From Edaphochlamys debaryana (Eukaryota; Chlorophyta; Chlorophyceae; Chlamydomonadales), in NCBI GenBank assembly GCA_016858145.1, contig JAEHOE010000107.1, positions 310,001 through 374,000 on the forward strand: 64,000 nucleotides of DNA. The letters are read 5' to 3'. The translations under genes and the position numbers were made by a program. The notes under the pieces are model-generated. The model saw nothing but the letters and a program-made list of their open reading frames with translations. It made no database searches and was not told the DNA's origin. This document shows positions 24,183-36,612 of the stretch, piece after piece. How positions within the stretch are numbered: the first letter of the stretch is position 1; the number at the start of each line of letters is the position of its first letter.

Positions 24183-25563
24183 CGGGGGTACTGGGCTTGC
24201 CGATAGGTGCACGAGTTTCCAAGAGGGTCTGCTGAGAGTGATGGGGGTGCGGCTGGGAGTTCTGGGGAGCGAGTGACTGCTGGTGGGTATCATGGTACGC
24301 GTCTCTTCGGGAGCGGGAGGGGCCAGGGCTTGAAGAGTGCTCTGCGCCAGCGCAGAGGCCTCTGCAAGCAGCTTAGGCAGGCGTCTTCGCGGAGGAGAAA
24401 CCTTCACCTAGCCGGAAAGAGATCAGTTACTACTAGATTCGGACTGGGCAAGTATGTTACCAAGTATGGTTGCACGATTTGATGCACAGGTGATGCACAG
24501 GTTTGCAGGGGATGCGGTGTGGCGCAGGGAGAGGGTTGGGGACCAGTGAGGAATTGACAATTGCACGCCGTAGCTTCTGGTACACGTTATTTGGGAGGGG
24601 CCAAGCCTCGCGGAAGGCCCTGCGCTCCGTGGGCCGCCCGGTGCGACGTGTCCCAGCTGTTGAGTGTGTATTGCCATGCCCTAGTTGTCGTTGGTTGCAG
24701 GGCCCTGTTTGGACTAGTGGACTAGGACGGGTAGCAGTGTGGATTTATTGGACTGCACAGAGACTGCATGCAGGTAGGTGGATGCGTTAGTTTGCGGACC
24801 ACGAGAGCTCCCCACCATAGATACCGGCGCGGGCGTGTGGCTGAGCGAGGCAGGGAGACGGAGAGCCGAGAAACTTCCGAGCGTTGAGGCGTGCCTCGTA
24901 GATAATGAAGAGTGGAGGTACAAGGCATGAGGGAGAGGGTGCGGACTTAGGCGTGGTTGTGGGCGTAGGGCACGAAAGCCATGTACGCAAATAAGCTGGC
25001 AACCTTCGGGCCTTGGACCTGGCTGGATGCGATGGGTCGATGGCTGCAGGGAGCGGGGTATTGTGTGAGCAGCAGAGAGTGCTGTTGCACCAAGCCCCTG
25101 CCTCGCTCGGCTCCTGCATCCTTCATCCGGCTTGGATCGGATGCCATTTACACCCAGGGCTGCCTCTCGCCAGCAGCTGCCTGTCTTATCACATACAGCG
25201 CTCAACCGGGCTGGCTTCATTCTTCGCTGACCCTGAGGCCCGCCCCTCACGAGCAAGCCCCCAGCAAAGAGGTTAAGCTACACGGCCACTATGAGCTCAT
25301 GTACGTCAGCAGTTGTGGCTCACGCGCGATCTGGAACCTGGAAGATCACGAAGGGGCCAACATCAAATACCTTGCTGATCCACCTACTCCAGCCTATCTG
25401 CATATCCACCCATGTGCTCACGGCCTAACCACGCCTTTGCCCCCGAAGCGTCATCTAACGCCACTGTGCCCAGCATTGGCGTCAGGTAAGCTGATATTCG
25501 ATCCGGCTCATGTTAGGTCCGTGCCACTGCCGTACATGTCGATCCTCGTCAGCTGCTGCGGAT
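24183..25563. other. convergent intergenic 1.4 kb
   Basis: Lies between the stops of the LRR gene (plus) and the EndoU gene (minus) and should hold both 3' UTRs. A tandem TGATGCACAGG duplication occurs at about 24480-24501. The open frames at 24714-25610 are unsupported by domains. Confidence 0.4.
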
Positions 25564-28500
25564 CTAGAACGCCATGTTGGCCAGGTCGTTGGTGGGATCC
25601 TCCCCGATGAGGTCGGGGTAGGCCGTGGCCACCTGTGGTAGAAGCGGGGTTGACACGGAGGGGCTGCGTTCACCCCACAGGCGATAGGAGTTCAGGACAG
25701 CACTCTGGCAAAGAGGCCTCACGATACGCGAAGCTGCCAGACGACCTGTGCACCAGCGAGCGATGGGTGCACGAGACCGTGGCAGCAGAGCACCAGCACC
25801 GGTGTGGAACGGACACCAAACGGCTGTAGCGGGCGCGGTTGTAGCAGGAGGCTGCCTGTGAGCCGAGCAGTGCCTGCCGTACGCCTACCTTGTCGCCGTA
25901 CTTGCTGCGGATGCGGTAGCACACGATGTTGAGGTCGTACGGCCCGACCTCCAGGTACGTCTTCTCCTCCTCTGCGTGCGCGAGGGCAAGGGGGCCGGGA
26001 GGGCTGAGAGCCACAGGTAAGAGCTCGTTGGCGGCGGCCCTTTCCCAGTGCCTCGGCACCCCTTGCCCTCCCTGCTCATCAGCCAAGATCCCGCCCCATC
26101 CCCCGCCGCCCCACCCGAGCACAGGAAGCACATGGTGTAGAGCGCCAGCTCGAACTCGGGGGAGGTGCCTGTGTTTGTGGGAGAGTTCAAAGTTTAGGGT
26201 GTATCCAAGGGGAGGCGGAAAAGGGGCCAAGGTGCACGTCAGGAAGGGATGACCTTCACCACACGGCCGCTCGGTGCCCCACACACACCCGCCCCGCAAA
26301 CACCCGGCATCACAGAGCATGCCCTCCCCTGCACGCGTTCCCTTCTCCCTGGCCCGCATGCCTGGGGTCCCCGCCCAGCATGCCTCGCCCCCCATGCCCC
26401 CATCGTGCCCCTGCCGACTGCCGACGCATATGTCCTGCTGGCGGTGCCCCGCAGCCCACCCATGTCCTTTGGCCGGTTGGCAGTCCCACTCGTGTGCCCG
26501 GCTAGTGCGGCTCCAACGGGCACGCCTCTGCCCCTTCCTCCCTCCCCACCCCTCGCCCTACCCACCCACCCGCAATCTCGCTCAGCTTCAAGCACCCCCA
26601 TCCATCCCCCCTACCACCTACCCCGAATGTGTGTTACGCCGGTCAGAAAGAGGGTCAAACGGCACGGCCTGGCTAGGGGCCGCCCCCGGCGTGTGCAACC
26701 CTGAATTCCGGATATAGGACGTGCGAAGTCCGCTAGTCCGTACACGGTGGGGGCGACCCTCTACCGTGGGCGTTTGTGGAGGGGGTCTGGCACGCCCTCC
26801 AACCGGTCCGACCCGACCCCACCAAATTCTCTTCCCAGACCTTCCCTACAACTTCTATAGTGTCTATACACATACAGATAGTTGTTGGATGCCTCTAAGT
26901 GGCTGGGTTGCGCGACATCGCGGTGCTCGGCATCACCGCAAGGTTTCGCGCCGCGCACGTTTAGGCATCAAAATGAGTCGCTAGTAACGCTATACTGTTG
27001 GCAGACACCATAGGAGTCATCGGCGGGCTACTTGCGCACTCAGATCAGGACATGCTGCCCGAAATGTGTGCGAGGACCGACCTTCAAACACCCCAGTAGA
27101 AAGTCGGAATGCTGACTCCCTGGGATATGAGAAGCATAACTGCAAACGGGTAAAGCGAGTTTCGCGGCGAGCGCTACAAAAGACTTGGTAACTCTTTTCG
27201 GGCCCCTCCGACCGACATTCGCCCCTACCCCTCTCACCCACGACCACCGGTGCGCATCCCCCCGCCCCCCGCTGCTGACGTTCCCCCACCTATCCCCCTG
27301 CTCTCTCTCACCCACGAAAAAGGTGCTGACGTTCTTCTCCTCGCCCTTCCACGCGAACTGCACACTGATCAGCCGGTCCTCGTCGTCGGACGCGTCCCTG
27401 CGGCCACCGCCGATGCAAGCATATGGTTTTAGGCTTTGCCCTGTGCGGCCAGCAGCGGAAATTACCAGAAGGCGGGGGGTAGCACCGGTACGGCCCGACC
27501 CAGATCGATCCATACCTGCCCGCCTTGGGCCGTACGTAACCCAGGTAGTCCACGTGGCCGCGGGCCTCCTCGATGTAGAACTGTGTGGGGGGTGGGGGGG
27601 TGGGGGGGATGGTGGAAGCAGCATGCGAGGTGTGGGGAGGGGAAGGGCGCGGGGGTAGATTTGGAGGCGAAGCGTGCAGCACATCTTGTGGTTGAACACA
27701 CCAGACCACGGCCAGTCCCCGTTCCCCTCCAGCTCCGCGCGCGCCCCCCGACCGCTCCACCCGTACACACCCTACCCAGCCCCCACACCACCACCCCCAA
27801 TACCCCCCTCCTCCCCTCCGCCCGCACCTGCACCCAGTTGTGGAAGCCCGTGATGGAGTCGCCCTTGCTCTCGCCCACGAACACGTGCTCGAAGCCGCAC
27901 GAGTCGTTGCCCGCGCCGTCTGGGGGCCGCGTGTGTTGGGGGGTGCGGGTGAGCCGAGGGGCGGGGCGGGGGGTCAGGGGAGCTCTTCATCGGCACAGGG
28001 GGCGAGGGCGTGGGGCATGCACGAAGAGTACAGCGAGCGGTTAAGGGAGGACGGACGGCAGACGATGTGCTCCAACGGAGATGCGGCTCAGGACAGGCTC
28101 CCGAGCAGAGCAGAAACCGGTATGTCCCGTCGTCTTCCCCCGTCCACCCACGGAAGGCCGCCACAGGGCTTACCTCGGCGGTAGTAGGAGAACCACATCT
28201 GCAGGGGGCGAAGGTGGCAGCACGGGAGGGCGTGGAAGGGATGGAGCAGGGGTGGGGTCAGCAAGGCAGGCGCGGCGGGGCAGGGGCGGGCACAGTGGGG
28301 CATACACCTAGTGATGTGGGTCGCCCGTGGATGGGGCCCATGCCCCGCCGCCACTTGCCCCAGTCCATAGACGCCGACACCGCCGTTACACTCCGAGCTC
28401 AGCCCCTGGCAGCGGGGCGGTCATCGCACCCTCCCTCGTACACGGCACGCCCCCCGACGTTGCCACCTTGCAAAGTCACCTACCCGGACCCGACCGATCA

Positions 28501-29840
28501 CCAAGCCCGTCCGCACAAGCCGTCCCTCCTCCCTTCTTAGTCCTCCACCTGACCTCCCAACCCCCACTCAACCCCATCCCCTGCCCACTCCCCTAGCCGG
28601 AGGCCCCACCTGGTAGAGCGCCCGCTTGAACTCGGCCAGGGTCTTGGGCCCCACGCCCCGCTCCTCGCAGTACAGCTGGCAGTACTGCATCACCCTGCAG
28701 GCAGGCGTACGGCAGACTGAGTGCGGCCTCGACGCCTTTGGCCCTGGTAGGCCGAAGGCAGCCAACTAAGACCAACCTCTTCCCCCAAAGGCTAAATCCA
28801 CAGCCCGTATGCCCTCGGCGGTCCCTCCGGGGCCCACCCTCGCCGGGCTCCCAATGCCCTCGCCCCTCCCTCGCCGAAAGCCTCACGGGGTGGCCAGGCA
28901 AGCGTCCAGGAAGTCAGACACCTCCTTCTTCTCCTGGGCCGTGTCCTGCTCGGGTTTGGCGGCGGGTTGGGGGTTCGGGACGGCGCCTTGCAGGCTCACA
29001 GACCCCCCTTGTGTACAACCCCAAGTCACTCTGCTCAGTCTGCTTACGACCCACATCAAAAGCGGGACGAGACCTCCGCATGCACACGTGATGAAGCTTA
29101 GGCCAAACCCATGTGTGCTTTCTGCACCGTCCCGTCCCCTGCTGACCTGCTCGACAGTGCCCGTCTCCCGCTCGTAGTTGTCGAGAAGGTTGTAGAAGCT
29201 GCGAGGGGCCCGGGAGGAGGGAAGGGGGGCACGAAGGGCTTGCCCGGGCGGGGGAGACAGCAAGGGAGATAGGGGCTTCGGTATACGTTGGCTGGAGTGC
29301 AACGGCGGTGCAAAGTTGAGAACCCCGAGACTGTTCATAGATTTCTGGCGGGAAGGCAAGGTGCTCCAGAATGTGGCATGGTTGCGCCATGCCGCTGCCC
29401 TCCCCTCCCCGGCCCCTGAGGGCATACACGGCCCCGCCCCCCTCCCGCCCCCCCAAGGGTTCTCGCCGAGTAAGTGACCCACATCAGGAAGGTGGGCCTC
29501 TGCCAGACCTCCTTCTTGACGCCCTTGAACAGCTTCTCCGCAGCGGCATCGCCCTTCTGCCACATCGACTTGCCGTCCTGCAGGTGACAGCCGAGCAGGG
29601 GAGTAAGTTAGCGACATGCTGGGTGGTATAAACCAGAGACCGCCTCGCGGAGCAGCGTTTCGGAGGAGCGAACTCGCAGGGCATACCCATCCTTGCGCCG
29701 ACGTACTAAGCCCACCCTCGCACCTGAAGGTTGATGGCATAGTCAACCCCCGCCTTCAGTCGGTTCGTGTCGAGCTCCCAGAGCTTCCTTGCGGCCAGCA
29801 CCAGGCTCTGCAACTCCTCGGTAGTCGGGTTGTGCGCCAT
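25564..29840 (-). CDS. EndoU-family (XendoU-like) endoribonuclease
   Basis: A 12-exon model with phases closing, 293 aa: 29724-29840, 29483-29577, 29147-29198, 28887-28945, 28610-28694, 28174-28198, 27828-27919, 27516-27580, 27312-27397, 26115-26168, 25889-25971, 25564-25632. EndoU enzymes cut RNA at uridines in a metal-dependent way (family knowledge). Seen: an N-terminal helical half (AARKLWELD, then FYNLLDNYERETG), then the catalytic half with FEHVFVGE and GFHNWVQFYIEEARG, each supplying a conserved His. DYLGYVRPK, QFAWKGEEK (candidate catalytic Lys), TSPEFELALYTMCFL and YLEVGPYDLNIVCYRI follow. Length and motif order fit a single full EndoU domain. No signal peptide is seen, unlike many animal members, so it is probably intracellular. 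The start is the first ATG of the conserved frame; an upstream exon cannot be excluded. Confidence 0.88.
26169..27311 (-). other. 1.14-kb intron of the EndoU gene
   Basis: Separates the exon ending TFFVG from the exon starting TSPEFE. Open frames on both strands here (for example 26249-26717) show no domain. The intron is several times longer than the gene's other introns. I see no element ends. Confidence 0.6.
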
Positions 29841-30652
29841 CTTCGCCAAGCTCAGCCCTGAAAGGTTATCGGCTCGCTTGAAGCTCTGGTGGGTAGAAGC
29901 AGTGCTTGGTAGGCTAGATCGCGCAAAACCGGAAGCACCGCGCAACTGGGAACTGGGAAAGCAAATCGCCCGCTTTAACCGCTCGGCAAGGATAGCCCCG
30001 ACAGGCTGCTAGCGTATCTGGCGTGTCTATGGTATGACGTCGCGACTACAGGTTGGGCTGTCGGGGCTAGTTATGCGCCGGGCTGCTACCGAGAATCCCC
30101 ATGCCATGCATCGCGCTTGCACGGCGAGACGTGGGCGACGTTGGCGATCGGGTCAGAGTTTCGAAAGGCTGAGAGCATACCAGGATCAGGAGAGGGCCTC
30201 ACCGGGTTCAGGGGAGGTCGGCCTGTAGGCCGTGCCGTCGCGTCCCTGCCCCTGCCACCCCTGCCTGCCGCTCCATTGCCCCCAAGGGCGCGCCGTTACC
30301 CGTCGCCGCTACCCCCTCCCCCTTCCCCTGCGCTGGTGTGCACGTTAGTCGAGGAGCCACCCATGGCATCGCGCGGATGGGGATCCAGTGGTGGCAGGCG
30401 GCGTTGGTGAAAGGACACTTCGCCTCGCCCGGCATCTGCCCCGGCGGTTGAAGCCGGCATCACTGGACATGCTGACGTACGGTGGCAAATCCGCACGCGA
30501 GTGGTGCTTCCGAGACCTGCAGCCTATGTCCGTGGAAGACGATGTGGACAGTCCTCGCAGGACAAACGCGCAGACCACGACTTTGGTTCGGCGACCGCTT
30601 ACGTGACGACCATTCGAGTTTGGAACCCAAGCCGTGCGCGCCGTTGGCAGGA
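29841..30652. promoter_or_regulatory. divergent intergenic region
   Basis: 812 bp between the EndoU start (minus) and an inhibitor-gene start (plus). It presumably contains both promoters. No motif recognised. Confidence 0.3.
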
Positions 30653-33393
30653 ATGGGCTTCAACGTACGCGTTGCTCTTACGATCTGGGTGCTGATGGCC
30701 ATGGGCTCATTCGCGGCGGGTGAGGTCGCGGCCTGGCAGGGTCGGTGTCGGCGGCGGTGGCGAATGCGGCCATGCTGCCGCCCCGCCCGACCTGTTGCGT
30801 CCGCTTCCACACCTCAGACTGAGAGCTGCAGCGTAACTTACGCGAAGTGAAGTAGCCCACTCTGCCGCGACTCGACCGTGCCATTTCCTGCCTCTTGGGC
30901 TGCTGCCCTCTCCCCTGGCTCATCGTCGGCTATCCTCTTTGGCCCACTCCCCCTTACCCCGCGTTATCCCCTCCTCGCCACCCTTGCTCGCAGTCCAAGA
31001 GCCATGCATCTGCACTATGATCTATGCCCCTGTCTGCGTCAACGGCAAGGTAGGCTTACGCCTAGTGGCGGAGTTTGCTGCCCACTGGCGAGTGGGCCAG
31101 TGGGCCACTGCACACAGCCCTCACGGCGCCAGCACGCGTCCCTGCTGACTAACGCCCTCTTCCCCCGCCCCCGAGTTGTCCCCCTACGGCCCCTCCACTG
31201 CCCTGATAGACTTATGGCAACCTGTGCATGGCGCGATGCGCACTTGGGCAGGGCATCCACTACACTCAGGGCGAGTGCCCCGTGGTGGACCTCAACCCCA
31301 TACCCAAGTGAGGCGCACCGGAACGCGCACTCGGTTCGCTGCGTGCTGCGCTTCTGGAGCACATCCTGGTCCGTCTGCCCAGCAGCCCCGACGAAAGCAA
31401 GCCATGCAGGGCCTACAACCTGGGCTACCATGCGTAAACGTGTCGACCATTAGACCCGTCTCCCGCCCTACCTAGGAGCCCTACTCCCACCTTCCTCTCC
31501 TCATCCTCCAGGAACTGCCCCAGCCGCATTGCGGTCAAGTGCATGGACACGTGCGCCGAGCCATGGCCCGCCTACTGCCAGCCCCTGCCTGTGGGGGCCC
31601 AATGTTTCGTCAACACGTGCGCCGACGTGAGAATCAAGGGGATTTCATACCCTGCCTGCGCCCCGCTCTGGTACGATCCTTGAGGAGGGACTTCTCCGTC
31701 GGTGATGCTTGCCTTGGCCAGCCTTGGGACCGGCATCTCCTTCATCTCGATCTCGAGGCCTTGGGCCGCTGGCTGGCCGCAGAATGCTTGTTCTCCCATG
31801 GCCAGAATTGAGGGACAAGCAATACTCCACATGAGCTTCTGGTCTAGCGCTGTGGCCACCTAACCATGCACCCTCCGCCACCTGTGCAGGGTCAACCCCG
31901 CCACCAAGGAGGTGGTGCCCTGCAACGGCCCTTACAAGCCTGGGTCCCCCAACGGCGCCCTGCCCGTGTGAGTTCTGGTGTGGCCCGTTTTGGCCCGTCG
32001 TGTGGCCCGTCGTGGATCTGGGTGATATCCTGTCAATTCCCTTGCCGTTCCCGACCGGCCCACCTTCCGTTCCTGTTCCTCTCGCTCTGGGCGCGCTCAT
32101 AGAGGGATGAAGGGGCAACGGAGGGGAAACCGCTCAGTAGTCGGGAGGGGAAGGGGCAATGGGAGGAGACTAAGGTTGGCATTGCTGAGGCGGTAGGGGG
32201 GGATGGGATTTCGGCTCAATCAACCTGCGCCATGCGTCCCGGCCCTCGTCCGTCAGGTGCCCCACCAAGAAGACGGTATACTGCTTTGCAGACCCTTGCC
32301 AGGTTCGTGTTCGGAGGATGCGAACATTATGTGGCTACCTGCCTGCTAGCTGAGGCAAGGCGCAAACGAATCAAGGAACATTTTCGCTGCCCTGCATGGG
32401 CCCATCCGACCAACCTAGCGTCATTCCCTGAACCCTGACTACCTGACAGGTCAGCTCCTGTCCCGCTCACCCAGACGCCGCCTGCTACTCCAGCTACTGC
32501 GCGGTTGCGAGGAGCTACCAGGGAGTGCCGGTGAGGGCTGGCGCGAGGGAGTTCAGGGAAATAAGGGGAGCGAATGCCTTGGGAGCAGCAGGAGGCAGAT
32601 AAAGCGTAGCACAACCTCCATCCTCGTAAAGTGGGTTGACCTCACCGCCCTGCTGTTTCCTCCCCTCCCCTTACGCCCTCAGTGGGGCCCCTGCGGTGCC
32701 TTGTACCTGGACAGCACCGGTAAAGCAATCAAGGACTGCTATAGCCTGGAGGTCTCCGACATTACTCAGTGAGAGGGCGACTGAGTCAGCAGCAGGAGCG
32801 CATACGCTTCACCGTGAGGTGCCCACGCGGCCAGACCCTTGTGAGGACGTGCAGGGCGCATTGTTTCCCCCGGTGTGCCAACAACCCCCCTTGACTGCAT
32901 CGCAAGTCCTGCTTCAAACCCTCCCCACGCACCGACAGGTGCTCCCCCGCAGCACCCTAGACCCTACCACTCCTGCGCACGCCCCGACCCCGAGACCCCG
33001 GGCATCAGCACGTGCGCGGGGGCGACCTGCCCAGCGCACCCCAACGCAGCATGCATTGTCAGGGGCTGGTGAGCGGAGGGCTTACATGCGGCGGCACTGA
33101 CACCGTCCCGCCACGCATCATCTGCTGCCGTTCCACAGCTCCTTCCCGCTAGCCTTTATTTGCTCCCTGCCCCCTCCCTCAGCGCCGCCATCTACCGCGG
33201 TGTGGAGCTGCCCGGCTGCACCCCCATCTTCTACGACCCCGTGACCGGCAACCTCCTCGACTGCACCCCCAAGAACCGCCGCCACCTGCGGGCTGCCGCT
33301 CGAGAGGTGGCGTCCCCGCCCGTCGGTTGCGGGCATAGGTCATCATGGCAGCAATCCATGCAGCTGGCGGCCATTTCCTGCGGCGCCCATTGA
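30653..33393 (+). CDS. secreted Kazal plus three eight-Cys-module protein (small type), extended C-terminus
   Basis: Ten exons, phases close, 327 aa: 30653-30719, 31000-31049, 31210-31307, 31512-31670, 31890-31967, 32257-32302, 32450-32530, 32683-32768, 32961-33068, 33183-33393. The signal peptide is about residues 1-22 (ALTIWVLMAMGSFAAG). The Kazal domain is CICTMIYAPVCVNGK plus TYGNLCMARC; Met is at inferred P1. The eight-Cys modules begin at NCPSRIAVKC, CPTKKTVYC and the exon at 32961. A 147-nt intron (32303-32449) splits the second module where relatives have none; 46 plus 81 nt equals their undivided 127-nt exon. The exon at 32961 starts after a TAG acceptor. The acceptor matching relatives (after CAG at 32940) would run into a 7-bp CCCTAGA duplication, a frameshift and a stop. 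The C-terminus runs about 23 residues past the usual RAA end. Confidence 0.82.
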
Positions 33394-34067
33394 CTGCGGC
33401 ACAAGGGGGACCGGGTAGATGGAGTTGGGGTGCTTGGCCCATGGCGAGGTTCGGCGGGTACCTGGTGGATAAGCGATGCGTACATATACCGGTAGTTCTG
33501 AGCGCGGGTGACTGCTTCAGCCATTGCCTGGCAGTCGTAGATGGTCCTCATCGTGGCCGGCAGGGCGGATGAGAATGGGCTGAGCTTGTGGGCTGCCCGG
33601 GTAGAGGCATGAGAGCGGCGGTTGGGCCACGGCTCTACACACAAGAAATCTGGTGTCGTGAGGTTCAGCGCCCCGAAGTTGGGTCCGGACATAATCGTGT
33701 GAGGCATCGTCTTCTCACCATGTTACAGATTGCCGCTCAAGAGAGCCGCCCTTTAAGCCTACTGTCTCGTGCCCCGCCTCGCAATGCTACCTCGCATTCA
33801 CATCCCGACAGGCCAAGCCCCACAGATCGCACCCGTCCGATCACTCCGAGTCCAACACAAGATACGCAAATTGCGCAAACCGCGCACAAAAAGCACAAGT
33901 CCACCAGCTCACGTGTACTGCAAAACTAGGAAGCCTCACACGCCCTCAGCTGTCCGCGTGCTAAATCCCTAGACCGCTGGGGAATGTGCAGGCGCTTTGC
34001 ACCCAGTGTTCAAGCTGTGCGCCGAAAGCTCGCCGAACAGCATCCGACTGTTCCAGGCACAAGCCGC
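33394..34067. other. convergent intergenic region
   Basis: Between the stops of the inhibitor gene (plus) and TL17 (minus). It should hold both 3' UTRs. Nothing else recognised. Confidence 0.4.
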
Positions 34068-36612
34068 TTACTTGTTGCGGCAGCCGACCTGCAAGGGGAC
34101 AAGATAAGGGTCGGGTACGCCGCCAGGGTCACCGATGAAAGGAGCCCCTGACACCCAGGCCGGTTAAGCCACTACAACGCGTGCTGGCCCCTACCCTTGC
34201 ATGCCTCCACCCATCGCGTCCCGTCCTTCAAACGTGAACCCCGTCCCCCAACGCTCTGCCCCGCCCTCACCTGAATGCGGCTCTCGCCCGTGAGGGTGGG
34301 GTTGACACACAGGCGAGCCACGTCCTGTGGAGGGGAGGCGAGACGAGGGCAGGCGAGGATGAGATGTGCACTTGGCAGTTCGTGGAGCACGCGTGGCATC
34401 CCCTTGCATCCTCCTATAACAGATATGTGCCATCAACGGCGACCCTCCAGGGCCCGCCCCCAGGCCGTGGCGGTCCGCCTCTCCAAAGCCGTCGTCATCC
34501 AGACCCCCTGCCACCCAGCCCTGCCCAGCCGCCGGGGCCTGCTTCCCCGAGCTCCAAGCCCATCCCCCTTCCCAGGCCTCTCTTCCAAGCCCATGCCCCG
34601 TCCCAGGCCCATGTCTCATCCCAGGCCCAGGCCCAAGACTGCCCATCCCAGGCCCCCGGGCCCACCTGCGAGCCGATGAGCGCGTCCTCCCACACGCTGC
34701 CCTCCAGGTTGGCGCCCATGAAGGTGGCCCCGGTCACCACGGTGTTGACGAACTTGACGGACTTGAGGTTGGCATTGCTGTGGGGAGGGAGGGGGGGCAG
34801 GTGGGGGGGCAAGTAGGGTTTAAGGGACACGGGAGTAGGGGGTAGGGTTCGCGGGTGCCAAGGAAGGCGCGGCAAGAGCCTCATGGCTCGGGTGAGTCTC
34901 ACACTTGTTGACCCCACCACAGGACACACGGGACCCCACCTGAAGTCCACCCGGTCCACCACGGCGTTAGTCATGTCGGCGCCCTCAAAGTTGCCGTTAA
35001 CGGCGTAGGCCTGGGGTGGGTCGTGGGAGGGTAGGCGGGGGAGGAGGGGTTGGGTCAGGAGGGGGGCCGTGGGGTGAGATGAGGCTGGGAGACACAGCCG
35101 CAGCCGCGCCGCCGCCGCGCACCCAGGCTCTCCACGCTCGCTCCGCCCGCGTCCCTCTCCAATTGCCGGCGCAGCACGCACCTGTCCCAGCCAGCCTTCC
35201 AAGCCACCGGCACCCTTGCCACGCTTCCCCTTCTCGGACTCCCCCAACGTCCCCAAACGCTGGCGCCCCACCCCCAGCCCTCACACCCCACCTTGAACAG
35301 CACCGCCTCCCACCCCTCCACCGCCCCCACAACCAACCTTGGTCAGCACCGCCTCCTGCAGGTTGGCGCCCGACAGGTCGGCGTCCGACAGCAGCGCCCC
35401 CGCCAGCACGCGCCCGCTCAGGTCCTTGCCCGCGAACGAGCACAGGCGCAGGTCCAGGAGCTTGTCGGACACGGCGTTGGCCTGCAGCGGGAGGAGGATG
35501 GACAGAGGGGACGTGAGGTGGGTGGAGTTCTGGTCAATTGCAAGGCCAGAATGGCTGGGAGGGCGGAACGGGGTGGGGCGGGGTGGGGGGCGGATCGAGT
35601 GGGATCGTGGGGATAATGGGTAATCGTGGGCCCGCGATGGGCCAGGCCGCACAGCACGAATGCGTCGACGGCTCAACGCGAGTTAGGCACGCGATCTGCC
35701 CCCCATGCGGCCATGACTCCGGGCGACCTCGTACAGCTGGTATCTGGGCCCCTCCCAGATACCGTATCTCCCGGCACTCGGTGCTCGGGAGCGCGCACCT
35801 GGCCAATGGTGTTGCCAACAAAGCCGCGCGCGCAGCGGTTGGGGTCTGGGGCGCGAGGGGGGGAACAAGAGGACACATAAGCTTTTCACGACGGCAGCCA
35901 GGCCACCCACCGCTCCAGGCCTCCAGCACCCCCTTCACCTTGGCGTACGTTCGCTGTGGCCCGTATACTGGTGTACTGGCATCCGACTCTCCCAGTGTGT
36001 TGCTCTCACACCCTCCCCCTAACTCATTAGTGACCTCCCCACCGTGCCGCCCCGTGCCGCCACTCGCTGTCCACCCGTCAAGCCATTTTTCAACACAGTG
36101 TTACTCAGCTCCTAACGTCCTCCTCACCGTTCTTGTCAATGGGGGGCAGGCGGAAGTCGGCCATGGCCATGTTGGCCGCCAGGAGGTTGGCGGCCAGGGC
36201 CGAGAGGCCAGCGGCCGCGGTGACAGCGAGCGCCGTGGAGGAAGGGCCCTCACGCGAGGCTGTGCACATGAAGGAGCAGTTTCGGGGAGGGGTGGGAACA
36301 AAGTGGAGGGAGCGGGTCAGCGGGACAGGAAAACTCGTGGAGTGCTGACTCGGCGGGTGTGTGGCGGAGGTGACCGAGTTGGGATGTCTGCAGCGGCGCG
36401 GTCGCCTGCCCCGACTCAGGGTGACAACGATAGACGCAGTTTGTGATGGAGCAGTTCGGATCGCTCGCCGGGACTCGCGCGCTGCTCGGTGCCGGCCGGT
36501 GTGTCGGGTCCACACGCATGGACTTGCCTTGGCAGCGCACCACCAGCGCCGAACGTGACGACGACGAGGTGGCCTTCACAGGCGCAGCGGTGCGGCGCAT
36601 CGAAAGAGCCAT
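34068..36612 (-). CDS. TL17: thylakoid-lumen 17.4-kDa-type pentapeptide-repeat protein
   Basis: Eight exons, phases close, 225 aa: 36516-36612, 36128-36259, 35799-35845, 35338-35481, 34940-35010, 34666-34777, 34271-34324, 34068-34088. The N-terminus is two-part. A Ser/Arg-rich plastid transit segment (about 1-32) is followed by a hydrophobic thylakoid signal ending ANLLAANMAMA before DFRLPPIDKN. The mature part has RGFVGNTIGQ, then pentapeptide A(D/N)LxX-type repeats: KDLSGRVLAGALLSDADLSG, GNFEGADMTNAVVDRVDF, LKSVKFVNTVVTGATFMGAN and LEGSVWEDALIGSQ. It ends LCVNPTLTGESRIQVGCRNK, close to the plant TL17 end. Pentapeptide repeats form a right-handed beta-helix; the exact lumenal role is not known to me. 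The gene appears intact and conserved, and is a useful marker that this is nuclear DNA of a photosynthetic alga. Confidence 0.92.

Noticed and set aside
26240..26720. Possible nested gene in the long EndoU intron
   Set aside because: Frames on both strands are Pro/Ser low-complexity with no domain, signal or splice continuity.
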